A stretch of 43,973 nucleotides of DNA from Veillonella sp. R32 (GTDB lineage: Bacteria > Bacillota > Negativicutes > Veillonellales > Veillonellaceae), in the NCBI RefSeq assembly GCF_010093125.1, contig NZ_NMZQ01000043.1:1-43973 (forward strand). Reading direction: 5' to 3'. Below the pieces are notes generated by a model, which was given only the letters and a program-made list of their open reading frames with translations, did not search any database and was not told the origin of the DNA. This document shows, piece after piece, positions 13,774 to 21,103 of this stretch. The position numbers and the translations under genes are program-made. Within the stretch, counting starts at the first letter, position 1. Every line of letters begins with the position of its first letter.

Positions 13774-14715
13774 ATGATATATAAAAAAGTGTTTGATGCT
13801 AAGATAGCAACCCACGAAGAGTGGTTAGCTTTTAGAAAGACTGGTATTGGTGGTAGTGACATGGCAGCCATTATGGGTCTTAGCAAATGGAAGTCACCAT
13901 TGGATGTATGGCTAGAAAAAACTAGTAATGAGGTTAATGTGGAAGAAACTCGTTTTACATATTGGGGCACAAAGTTGGAAGCGTTAGTAGCTGAAGAATT
14001 TACTATTCAGACTGGATATAGTGTACGAAATAATAATTATACCTTGCAGTCTATTGAATATCCGTTTCTTTTAGCTAATATTGACCGAGATATTGTCGGG
14101 CTTGATGCAGGTCTTGAATGTAAAACGGCTAATGCATTTAAACGTGATGAGTGGGAAGGTGATCAAGTACCTGATGATTATTATATTCAGTGTCAACATT
14201 ATATGGCGGTAACGGGTTATTCATCTTGGTGGATTGCTTGCCTGTGTGGTGGCAATGAGTTCTTTTATAAAGAAATACCTCGTAACGAAGAAGTCATTAC
14301 GGCAATTATCGAGGCTGGTCGGGAGTTTTGGAATATGGTAGAGCAAAATATTATGCCAGCTGTTGATGATTCTGAGCGGTGCAATAAACTGCTTAAAGAA
14401 TTACATAGTAAAAGTAATGGAAAATCTATCGAGTTACCAGACACGGCTAAAATTTACATTGAACAATATAACAAGGCTAAAGCTGATGAAACAGCAGCAA
14501 AAGCACGTAAGACAGAAGCACAAAGTCATTTATTTGAGTTATTAGGTGCTAATGAAAAAGGAATTATTGACCAATATACAGTCATATGGTCACCAGTAGC
14601 AGGACGTAAAAAATTTGATACAAAGCGATTTGAAAATGACCATCCACAGCTAGCTGCTGCATATACAGTGCAAGGACAACCAAGTCGTCGATTTGATATT
14701 AAAGGAGCGAAATAA
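13774..14715 (+). CDS. YqaJ-type phage exonuclease (lambda Exo-like)
   Basis: 313 aa. The N-terminal motif WLAFRKTGIGGSDMAAIMGLSKW is the YqaJ signature. The PD-(D/E)XK core follows: acidic residues around DRDIVGLDAGLECKTANA (ECK catalytic triad end) and YYIQCQHYMAVTG. It degrades double-stranded ends to give ssDNA for the adjacent RecT annealase. The ATG at 13774 has AGGAG eight bases upstream. The RecT ATG begins three bases after the stop. Confidence 0.92.
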   Translation: MIYKKVFDAKIATHEEWLAFRKTGIGGSDMAAIMGLSKWKSPLDVWLEKTSNEVNVEETRFTYWGTKLEALVAEEFTIQTGYSVRNNNYTLQSIEYPFLLANIDRDIVGLDAGLECKTANAFKRDEWEGDQVPDDYYIQCQHYMAVTGYSSWWIACLCGGNEFFYKEIPRNEEVITAIIEAGREFWNMVEQNIMPAVDDSERCNKLLKELHSKSNGKSIELPDTAKIYIEQYNKAKADETAAKARKTEAQSHLFELLGANEKGIIDQYTVIWSPVAGRKKFDTKRFENDHPQLAAAYTVQGQPSRRFDIKGAK

Positions 14716-14718
14716 CTT

Positions 14719-15588
14719 ATGGCAACAACAAATGGCATTACATTAAAAAATAATCATCTTAAACCAGCTACTAAAGTTCCAACTACATTAAGCGGGATGT
14801 TAGCTTCGGATGATGTAAAAAAGCGTTTTAATGAGTTATTGGGTAATAAAGCCCCAGGCTTTATTAGTAGTTTATTGTCGGTTGCTAATAACAATAAATT
14901 ACTTGCTAAAGCAGACCCTAAAACTGTAATTGCAGCAGGATCTATGGCAGCTGCCTTAGATTTACCAGTTAATCAAAATTTAGGGTATGCCTATATTGTC
15001 CCCTATGGTAATGAAGCGCAGTTTCAGATGGGATATAAGGGGTATATTCAGCTTGCTATGAGAACTGGACAATACAAGACAATTAATGCTTGTGAAGTCT
15101 ATGAGGGTGAAATTCGGGATACGAATCGATTTACTGGTGAGTTTGAATTTGGAGAACGAACTGGTGATGAAATTGTAGGGTATATGGCGTACTTTAAGCT
15201 TGTTAATGGGTTTGAGAAGTATATTTATATGAGTATGTCCGAAATGCAAGCACATGCTCGTAAGTATAGTAAAACTTATAAAGGTGGTACTGATAAATGG
15301 GGAATTGCAGATTTTCATAGTATGGCCATTAAAACAGTACTTAAACGTTTAATTCGTAAATATGGGATTCTATCTATTGAAATGCGTCTCACTAAAGCCA
15401 TTGAAACGGATGGTGGCATTATTAAAGATCATGACGGCACACTGGAAGCTGATTTTGAAACAATTGAAGTAGATGGCACATATATTAATGCAGAAACGGG
15501 GGAAGTTATTGATGAAGCAGTTAATGATAATGAATTAACTGAAGAGGAGAAGGCCGCCATTTTAGCAGCTGAGCAACTCGAACAGTAA
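14719..15588 (+). CDS. recT: RecT ssDNA-annealing protein
   Basis: 289 aa. The RecT core includes AAALDLPVNQNLGYAYIVPYG and FQMGYKGYIQLAMRTGQY, with KWGIADFHSMAIKTVLKRLI towards the C-terminus and an acidic tail. It works with the YqaJ exonuclease in single-strand-annealing recombination. AAAGGAG from the 3' end of the exonuclease gene supplies the ribosome site, so the two are tightly coupled. Confidence 0.95.
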   Translation: MATTNGITLKNNHLKPATKVPTTLSGMLASDDVKKRFNELLGNKAPGFISSLLSVANNNKLLAKADPKTVIAAGSMAAALDLPVNQNLGYAYIVPYGNEAQFQMGYKGYIQLAMRTGQYKTINACEVYEGEIRDTNRFTGEFEFGERTGDEIVGYMAYFKLVNGFEKYIYMSMSEMQAHARKYSKTYKGGTDKWGIADFHSMAIKTVLKRLIRKYGILSIEMRLTKAIETDGGIIKDHDGTLEADFETIEVDGTYINAETGEVIDEAVNDNELTEEEKAAILAAEQLEQ

Positions 15589-15609
15589 GGTAATTGGTAA
15601 ATTAAATTA

Positions 15610-15641
15610 GCCAGCAAGTTACTAGTAGGTGGCTTGCTGGC
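15610..15641 (+). other. Hairpin ahead of the replication initiator gene
   Basis: GCCAGCAAG / CTTGCTGGC, a perfect 9-bp stem with 14-base loop and no T-run, ending eight bases before AAGGAG. It may affect mRNA processing or initiator translation, not termination. Confidence 0.5.
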
Positions 15642-15658
15642 ATCCATAAGGAGTATCT

Positions 15659-16561
15659 ATGAGTAGGCCAAGAAAGGCAGGGATTAGTTATTTTCCTTTG
15701 GATACGGATTTCTTTGAAAATAAAAAAGTAAGGCGACTTACTAGAGCATTTGGAGCAACAGCTGCCTCCGTACTAGTCAACCTGCTATGTACTATCTACA
15801 AAGATAAAGGGTATTACATGCGGTGGGATGATGATACGCTGGCTTTCGTGGCGGACGAACTCTGTCTAAAAGTTGGCACTGTGCGAGAGATTGTCGTAAA
15901 GGCGATTCAAGTGGGGTTCTTCAATGCGAATATGGCGAATCTATTTGGTACTGATGAAGGTCAGGCTAAAGGAGATTACAACGGCATACTTACTTCAGTA
16001 GCCATTCAAGAACAGTACTTTGATACTTGTAAACGGTCAAAAAGAAGTGAGGTATGTTATGACGCAAGATTTCTGCTCATTTCTATGAAACCGTATGAAA
16101 AAATAGTTAACTCTGGAGAAAACTTAGTTAACTCTGGAGAAAACCTAATAAACTCCGGAGAAAGTACACAAAGGAAAGTAAAGGAAAGTAAAGTATATAC
16201 TACTACATCTACAGATGGACTGAATGATTTATTTAATGCATATGTTGAAAATGGATTTGGTACAGTATCAGGTCTTTCTAAAGATATGATACTTGATGAT
16301 GTAGATACATATTGTAGTGAATGGTGTAAAGCGGCTATGGAAGTAGCGGTAACTCGGAATAAGCGGTCATGGTCATATGTAAGAGGTATTTTAAGGCGAT
16401 GGCAAAGTGAGTATAGTCTAACAGATAAACCGTGGGAGGTTGAAGCAGTTGGAACACATAGGCAAAGCAATGAGCAATTTAAAACAGCGAATCGAGCAGT
16501 ATCGACAAACAGCAATGGAGCGGGAGAGGTTGATTGGGCCAATGACCCCGACCATTTTTAA
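15659..16561 (+). CDS. Phage replication initiator (DUF4373 / DnaD-like)
   Basis: 300 aa. The N-terminus (GISYFPLDTDFFENKKVRRLTRAFG trimmed to the Lin1244/Lin1753-type motif DTDFFENKKVRRL) is a winged-helix DnaD-like domain. The C-terminus with WSYVRGILRRWQ matches the DnaD C-terminal helix. It should bind the phage origin and recruit helicase with the next gene's loader. The middle encodes three NSGEN-type repeats written by near-identical 21-bp DNA repeats that may be origin iterons. AAGGAG precedes the ATG. Its 3' end overlaps the loader gene by over 100 bp. Confidence 0.85.
   Translation: MSRPRKAGISYFPLDTDFFENKKVRRLTRAFGATAASVLVNLLCTIYKDKGYYMRWDDDTLAFVADELCLKVGTVREIVVKAIQVGFFNANMANLFGTDEGQAKGDYNGILTSVAIQEQYFDTCKRSKRSEVCYDARFLLISMKPYEKIVNSGENLVNSGENLINSGESTQRKVKESKVYTTTSTDGLNDLFNAYVENGFGTVSGLSKDMILDDVDTYCSEWCKAAMEVAVTRNKRSWSYVRGILRRWQSEYSLTDKPWEVEAVGTHRQSNEQFKTANRAVSTNSNGAGEVDWANDPDHF
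16106..16168 (+). repeat. Three 21-bp direct repeats; candidate replication origin
   Basis: GTTAACTCTGGAGAAAACTTA-type units (half of each: GTTAACTCTGGAG) start at 16106, 16127 and 16148; the first two differ at one base and the third is more diverged. GGAAAGTAAA direct repeats and an A/T-rich tract follow to about 16200. Iterons inside the initiator gene next to A/T-rich DNA recall lambda O/ori. Confidence 0.5.
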
Positions 16562-17150
16562 ACCTATTAATTGGGAGTATTACGGCATCTATAAGCGTTA
16601 TCAAAAAGTTACTTTAGAAGATATGACAGTATTAGATGAAAATAAAGAAGCTTTTGATGTTATTAAGGAGTACGCAGAACATGTAGTACATAAACTAGAT
16701 GCAGGTTTAGGCTTGATTATTAAAGGACCTGTAGGAACAGGTAAAACGACAGCTGCAGTAGCGATTATGAAGGAGGCAATTCAGAATAAGCAAAGTCCGT
16801 ATTTTATTTCTATGATTTCGCTGCTGGATAAACTTATGAGTTTTCGTGATCAAGAAGAGCGATATGAGTTTGAACAACGAATTAAAAATTGTGCGTTATT
16901 GGTTTTAGATGATTTAGGTGGCGAATATATTGGCAAAGATAAGGAAGAGAGCTTTATGCTAAAACGAATCATGTCAATTATTGCTGAACGTAATCAACGT
17001 TCTAAATCGACTATTATAACAACTAACCTGAAAATCAAAGAATTGAAGGAACGTTATGATGAGCGTGTTATTGACAGACTAGGTAGTACAAATCAGATTA
17101 TTACACTATCAGGACCTAGTTTGCGTAAAGAGGAATGGAGGGAATTATGA
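16449..17150 (+). CDS. DnaC-like helicase loader (AAA+ ATPase)
   Basis: About 233 aa. Walker A GPVGTGKTT, Walker B LLVLDDLGGE, sensor 1 IITTNL, and an Arg-rich RYDERVIDRLG motif are those of DnaC/IstB-type loaders. It would load the host replicative helicase at the phage origin with the upstream initiator. The start is uncertain: TTG 16449 is preferred because GGAGG lies ten bases upstream; ATG 16470 has a weak site. The stop overlaps the SSB start (ATGA). Confidence 0.88.
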   Translation: MEHIGKAMSNLKQRIEQYRQTAMERERLIGPMTPTIFKPINWEYYGIYKRYQKVTLEDMTVLDENKEAFDVIKEYAEHVVHKLDAGLGLIIKGPVGTGKTTAAVAIMKEAIQNKQSPYFISMISLLDKLMSFRDQEERYEFEQRIKNCALLVLDDLGGEYIGKDKEESFMLKRIMSIIAERNQRSKSTIITTNLKIKELKERYDERVIDRLGSTNQIITLSGPSLRKEEWREL

Positions 17151-17533
17151 ACTCAGTACAGATATTAGGCAATTTAGCTCGTGACCCAGAAGTACGCTTT
17201 ACTAAAACAGGTAAAGCCGTAGCAACATTTACAGTGGCTGCGACAAACACATATTTTGATTCCACAACCAATGAACAGAAGGAACAAACCTCGTTCATTA
17301 ATTGTGTTGTATGGGGGAAATTAGGGGAGGCGGTTGGTAATCTTCGCAAAGGTAACCGTTGTTTCGTTGAAGGTCGTTTGAATACCCGTTCTTATGAAAC
17401 TGCGGACGGTCAAAAACGCTATGTTACTGAAGTTATTGCTAACTTTGTAGGGCAGTCATTACAGGCACAGGCAAATGAGCCATCTAATTTTGATAGCTTT
17501 GGTGGCGGTAATGAAGAGAATATCCCGTTTTAG
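17147..17533 (+). CDS. ssb: Single-stranded DNA-binding protein
   Basis: 128 aa. OB fold beginning MNSVQILGNLARDPEVRFT with the typical FINCVVWGKLGE and EGRLNTRSYE strands, then a short linker and acidic tip NEENIPF that recruits partner proteins. ATG 17147 overlaps the loader stop by four bases with GGAGGGAATT upstream. An in-frame start four codons earlier is unnecessary. Confidence 0.95.
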   Translation: MNSVQILGNLARDPEVRFTKTGKAVATFTVAATNTYFDSTTNEQKEQTSFINCVVWGKLGEAVGNLRKGNRCFVEGRLNTRSYETADGQKRYVTEVIANFVGQSLQAQANEPSNFDSFGGGNEENIPF

Positions 17534-17545
17534 AAGGCAGGTGGC

Positions 17546-17884
17546 ATGATGAATAGTCGTGATAAAGGCGCTCGTGGTGAACGTGAGTTTGCTGCTCTTT
17601 GTCGGGAACAGGGATTTGATAATGTAAAACGTATGCAGCAGTATTGTGGTAATACAGGAGATGCAGCAGATGTAAGCGGGTTACCCGGAATACATGCAGA
17701 GGTTAAACGAGTAGAACGGCTTAATATTTATGATGCAATTGGCCAAGCTAAACGTGATGCTAAAAAGCTTGGCCGTACACCAGTTGTATTTCATCGTAAG
17801 AATCGTTGTGAGTGGTTAGTTACTATGACGGCTGATGATTGGTTTAATTTATATCGTGAAAGTGAATTAAGTAATGGAGTATAA
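17546..17884 (+). CDS. Holliday-junction-resolvase-like PD-(D/E)XK nuclease
   Basis: 112 aa. KGARGEREFAALCRE at the N-terminus and GLPGIHAEVKRVERLNIYDA in the middle give the E...D...ExK pattern of Hjc/VRR-type phage nucleases. Likely resolves recombination intermediates or trims branched DNA before packaging. Two adjacent ATGs (17546, 17549) follow AGGTGG; either could be the start. Placed after SSB in the recombination cluster. Confidence 0.7.
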   Translation: MMNSRDKGARGEREFAALCREQGFDNVKRMQQYCGNTGDAADVSGLPGIHAEVKRVERLNIYDAIGQAKRDAKKLGRTPVVFHRKNRCEWLVTMTADDWFNLYRESELSNGV

Positions 17885-17887
17885 ACT

Positions 17888-18148
17888 ATGAATGCATATA
17901 ATGAATTTATTCAAAAACAAGTTATGAAGTTAGATGCTGCGAATAGTCTTTTAAAAGAGGTACAGTCTAGTCTAATTAAAGCATCTTTAGGTGGTAAGTT
18001 AAAAGAAGAAATATTTGCAGAATTATTAGAAGAACATTGCATAAGTATATCTAAAGCAAGTAAACACATTTTAGAGCTCCAAGTATATTTATTGTGTCCA
18101 GAATTTAAAATGTTAAAGGAGCAAGGCGATGAAAAAATATTTATTTGA
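17888..18148 (+). CDS. Hypothetical protein, 86 aa
   Basis: Mainly helical, with no motif I recognise (SLLKEVQSSLIKASLGGK). GGAG precedes the ATG. It starts three bases after the nuclease stop and overlaps the next gene by 20 bp, so it is part of the early operon. Confidence 0.6.
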   Translation: MNAYNEFIQKQVMKLDAANSLLKEVQSSLIKASLGGKLKEEIFAELLEEHCISISKASKHILELQVYLLCPEFKMLKEQGDEKIFI

Positions 18149-18329
18149 TGTATGTCATTATATTGATTGTTTGTTTAGTTTTGTATTTATTATTGCCTTT
18201 TTACGGTGGATATTTGGGTATGTTGATAATTTATTAATCATGTATGTATCTTTGGCAGGAGTAATACTATGGCCAAATAAAAAATATTGGGCAAAATGGT
18301 TGGATATTGATTTGGAGGAGCAAAAATGA
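18129..18329 (+). CDS. Small two-helix membrane protein, 66 aa
   Basis: Two hydrophobic segments (CLFSFVFIIAFLRWIFGY and LLIMYVSLAGVILW) and a charged C-terminus (WLDIDLEEQK). AAAGGAG precedes the ATG. The stop overlaps the dUTPase start (ATGA). Function unknown. Confidence 0.6.
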   Translation: MKKYLFDVCHYIDCLFSFVFIIAFLRWIFGYVDNLLIMYVSLAGVILWPNKKYWAKWLDIDLEEQK

Positions 18330-18745
18330 AAAGAGGGTTTATAGTTACCAATGATAGCGTAAGCAAACCAAAACGTAGCACATCTCGTAGCGCAGGATAT
18401 GATTTTGTATCACCTGTCGAGGTATTAATAAAACCAGGTGACAAGGTAATGATTGATAGCTGTGTGAGAGTGTATTGCAATAAAAATGAGTATTTAGCTT
18501 GTCATATACGGTCTAGTTTAGGCAGTAGAGGTGTAACGCTTACTAATTGCACTGGGATAATCGACAGTGATTATTTTGACACGGGTAACACTATTAAAAT
18601 GATGTTGGTTAATAACGGAGAGGCTCCTGTATTGATTGATAAGGGTGACCGTGTAATGCAGGGTATCTTTTGTGAGTATTTACTTGCTGATGACGATGAT
18701 GTCACAGTAGAGCGTGTAGGCGGGATAGGTAGTACGGGCAATTAA
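18326..18745 (+). CDS. dut: dUTP diphosphatase (trimeric dUTPase)
   Basis: 139 aa. All five motifs are visible: SAGYDF, IRSSLGSRG, GIIDSDYFDTG, GDRVMQGIF and the C-terminal RVGGIGSTGN arm. It removes dUTP and supplies dUMP during phage DNA synthesis. AGGAGC precedes the ATG, which overlaps the upstream stop. Confidence 0.92.
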   Translation: MKRGFIVTNDSVSKPKRSTSRSAGYDFVSPVEVLIKPGDKVMIDSCVRVYCNKNEYLACHIRSSLGSRGVTLTNCTGIIDSDYFDTGNTIKMMLVNNGEAPVLIDKGDRVMQGIFCEYLLADDDDVTVERVGGIGSTGN

Positions 18746-18761
18746 TAAAGGAGTGGTAGTA

Positions 18762-19052
18762 ATGACGATTAATGCTAGCAATATGCAGGGGATTACTGCT
18801 AGGTATAAATACAAGGCTGCATGGATGGAGTATCGCAAAATTTTAAAACGCATCAAAGATGAGGCTAATCTTGGTCATGATTTTGTAGATTTGACAGTAC
18901 GGCGTGATGTAGGTGATAGCTACATGCAGCGTATCCGTAATAAGTTAGACGATAAAGGGTTTATCACAGCGTTAAATAATTATAATCATTATTATTATTT
19001 TAGCGTTGCTTGGTGGACTAAGGCTGATAAGACAGTGGCAAGTAGAGTCTAG
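18762..19052 (+). CDS. Hypothetical protein, 96 aa
   Basis: Basic and mostly helical with an aromatic C-terminal segment (NNYNHYYYFSVAWWTKADK). The ATG at 18762 is chosen because AAAGGAG lies eight to nine bases upstream. Not recognised. Confidence 0.6.
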   Translation: MTINASNMQGITARYKYKAAWMEYRKILKRIKDEANLGHDFVDLTVRRDVGDSYMQRIRNKLDDKGFITALNNYNHYYYFSVAWWTKADKTVASRV

Positions 19053-19061
19053 TATTTTGCG

Positions 19062-19083
19062 ATTTTGTTGACGTCAACAAAAT
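19062..19083. promoter_or_regulatory. 22-bp perfect palindrome, operator-like
   Basis: Half-site ATTTTGTTGAC followed by its exact complement, in the 59-base gap before the DUF3310 gene. No T-run follows, so it is not a standard terminator. Confidence 0.5.
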
Positions 19084-19111
19084 GGTGTACTCTTAGAAAG
19101 GAGAATTAATT

Positions 19112-19561
19112 ATGTATGCTTTAGAAGTTTTGGATATCATTGATATGGTAATCGACTTTGATAAAATGCCCGCTGATAGCAATACTTTACGATTACGTCG
19201 TGCGGTAGCAGAGGCAGAGGATAGATACGATGAAAATGCAACCGAATTTAATCGGAATAAAGTAGAAAAAGCTGTCAAAGATTACCACCAATATTATTTA
19301 AATTGTAATAATCATGCGATTGCACAAAATAAAGCGAAAGTAGATATGGTGCATAGTCCTAGTCATTATAAGCTGCGTGGCTTAGACATCGAGAGTGTGG
19401 ATGTGATTAGATCCGTATTAAGTGATGAGGAGTATAAGGGCTGGTGCAAAGGCAATGCCCTTAAGTATCTGTTTAGAGCGGGCAAAAAAGATGATGAGGT
19501 GCAGGATTTGAGCAAGTGCGATGTATATGTAAATTGGGCGATTAAAGCTATGGAGGTGTAA
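19112..19561 (+). CDS. DUF3310 protein
   Basis: 149 aa. The C-terminal half carries the DUF3310 pattern: VHSPSHYK, GWCKGNALKYLFRAGKKDD and a DLSKCDVYVNWAI helix. This domain is common in phage early regions and sometimes called nucleotide-kinase-like; its biochemistry is unsettled. The N-terminal 75 residues are helical and charged. AAAGGAG precedes the ATG. Confidence 0.85.
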   Translation: MYALEVLDIIDMVIDFDKMPADSNTLRLRRAVAEAEDRYDENATEFNRNKVEKAVKDYHQYYLNCNNHAIAQNKAKVDMVHSPSHYKLRGLDIESVDVIRSVLSDEEYKGWCKGNALKYLFRAGKKDDEVQDLSKCDVYVNWAIKAMEV

Positions 19562-19564
19562 ATT

Positions 19565-19990
19565 ATGTTGGTACCTAGTGGCAAGTGGTCAGTCTCATTG
19601 AATGGAGAAAGATTTGGCGAAGCTGAATATAACTCTAAAGATGAAGCTATTGAAGCGGTTTTAAAGGGGTTAGAAAGTAAAGAGGGTTACTACTTTGAAG
19701 ATGAGATTGATTTTGAGCCATTGCATAAGTCGGATGTGACTTATTTTTATGTAGGTCAAGCTTATTGTTTTGAAGCAAAAATTGATGTGGATGATGTCAT
19801 TGAAAGACTACAAGAAGCGTGTTGTAATGAACTTGATGAATGGGGTGAAAGTTATTTAGAAGATTTGCCCGATTATAAAAAGACAGACTTGGAAAGTAGA
19901 TTAAATCAAGCATTTAAAGAGTGGGTGCATAAATGGCATATGGCACATAATAGTTTCCTTGTAGATGATGTGGAAAGAGTATTGGTATGA
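19565..19990 (+). CDS. Hypothetical protein, 141 aa
   Basis: Acidic (many Asp/Glu), with no known motif seen. AGGTGTAAATT overlaps the DUF3310 stop and precedes the ATG, so translation is coupled. Aromatic-rich middle (VTYFYVGQAYCFEAKIDVDD). Confidence 0.65.
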   Translation: MLVPSGKWSVSLNGERFGEAEYNSKDEAIEAVLKGLESKEGYYFEDEIDFEPLHKSDVTYFYVGQAYCFEAKIDVDDVIERLQEACCNELDEWGESYLEDLPDYKKTDLESRLNQAFKEWVHKWHMAHNSFLVDDVERVLV

Positions 19991-20026
19991 TGCACCAACT
20001 TGTGCAAATAATGCAATAGTTGAGAG

Positions 20027-20386
20027 GTGATTAATATAGACTTAAGCAAAATTAAAAATGAGGCGGAGTGGTATTTGTCCCATTATCAGCAAATTAATAG
20101 CTTAGTAGTACAATTGCCAGAAGATAACCGTTTAAAATCAATAAAGGTTTGTGACCGAGTGATTGTCAATCCTAAAGTAGTACTTAATGCTATTGATTTA
20201 GCGTTAGCTAGTGTTGATAGTGATTGTCGTCGTATTGCATTAAAGCGTTATATCGATGGCGAGTATTGGCGAGTAACAGCTAATGATGAGTGTATCAGTC
20301 ACCAGACATACTATAGGCGACTTGATAGTGTTATTACGAGTATGGTACTACAATTAGTAGCAAAAAAAATAATAAATATTTATTAA
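20027..20386 (+). CDS. ArpU/RinA-like late transcription activator
   Basis: About 119 aa. A sigma-region-4-like C-terminal helix-turn-helix (RRIALKRYIDGEYWRVTANDE..HQTYYRRLDSVI) and a position just before the terminase genes match ArpU/RinA family regulators that switch on late genes. The start is odd: AGAGGTGATTAAT is a perfect leader, but the base triplet at the right distance is ATA (20036) where ATG is expected. The GTG at 20027 lies inside the ribosome site. A terminator follows. Confidence 0.72.
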   Translation: MINIDLSKIKNEAEWYLSHYQQINSLVVQLPEDNRLKSIKVCDRVIVNPKVVLNAIDLALASVDSDCRRIALKRYIDGEYWRVTANDECISHQTYYRRLDSVITSMVLQLVAKKIINIY

Positions 20387-20390
20387 GCAG

Positions 20391-20424
20391 AGGGCGTAGC
20401 TAATTAAAGTTGCGCCCTATTTTT
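20391..20424 (+). terminator. Terminator of the early operon
   Basis: AGGGCGTAGC / GTTGCGCCCT stem with an 8-base A/T loop, then ATTTTT, just after the activator gene. Confidence 0.8.
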
Positions 20425-20647
20425 CATGATGAGAATAGCAACTCTTGATTGCTAATATAATATAACCATAGGGGACATTGTAAGTTCTATTTTCCTTTGT
20501 GTAATTCCTTTCATGTGTATTCTTTACTATCCCCTTACTTGCGCTGGATGGGGCTAGCAACTATCATCCTCCTAACATTAAGAGCAAAAGGGTCCGAGAG
20601 GGCCTTTTTTGCTAACTAACATTATTTTTAAAACGAGAGGAGAGCCT
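20425..20647 (+). other. Early-late boundary gap with a second terminator
   Basis: No convincing gene. It holds a TAGCAA/TTGCTA hairpin (about 20434-20452), a repeated TAGCAACT (again near 20553), distant GGGGA/TCCCC arms, and a second terminator AAAAGG-G-TCC GAGA GGGCCTTTTTT (20586-20610). Late promoter and packaging (cos/pac) signals would be expected here, but none is identifiable. Confidence 0.4.
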
Positions 20648-21103
20648 ATGGCAAAAGGTAAATATCAACAATGGCTTGAGCCAGATAATTTAACATTGCT
20701 CAAAGGCTTTGCTCGCAATGGGTATACCGATGAGGATATCGCTCAAAAAATGGGGATTAGTGCAGTCACTCTTTATGAGTGGAAAAAGCGGTTTCCACAG
20801 ATAGCTAAGGCCCTAAAAAAGGGTAAAGACGTCATAGATGATGAAATTGAGGAAACTCTTATTAAATCGGCTATGGGATATAGCTATGACGAAGTAATTA
20901 AAGAGCTGCGTAAAAATGATGAGACAGACGAAGTTGAACTTGTTGTAACTCGTGTGGTACGCAAACATCAGCCACCTAATGTAACTGCATTAATCTTTTG
21001 GTTAAAGAATCGCAGACGTGAAAGCTGGCGTGACAAGATTAACAAAGAGGATTTACAAAGTCACAATGTGTTGTTGACAGTAGGTGATGTTAATGCAGAG
21101 TAA
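20648..21103 (+). CDS. terS: Terminase small subunit
   Basis: 151 aa. The N-terminal helix-turn-helix (DEDIAQKMGISAVTLYEWKKR) binds the packaging site. A central helical oligomerisation region and a C-terminal PPNVTALIFWLKNRRRESW motif are typical of phage TerS. ATG 20648 follows GAGGAGAG; in-frame codons further upstream lie in the terminator. Confidence 0.9.
   Translation: MAKGKYQQWLEPDNLTLLKGFARNGYTDEDIAQKMGISAVTLYEWKKRFPQIAKALKKGKDVIDDEIEETLIKSAMGYSYDEVIKELRKNDETDEVELVVTRVVRKHQPPNVTALIFWLKNRRRESWRDKINKEDLQSHNVLLTVGDVNAE

Noticed and set aside
16057-16542. 161-codon minus-strand frame inside the initiator gene
   Set aside because: Low-complexity shadow of a well-supported DnaD-like protein, without a ribosome site.
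19062-19083. Terminator after the 96-aa early gene
   Set aside because: The stem is perfect but has no loop and no T-run on either strand; operator-like is the better reading.
20425-20585. A cos or pac site
   Set aside because: The position before terS is suitable and weak dyads exist, but no recognisable cohesive-end or packaging motif can be named.
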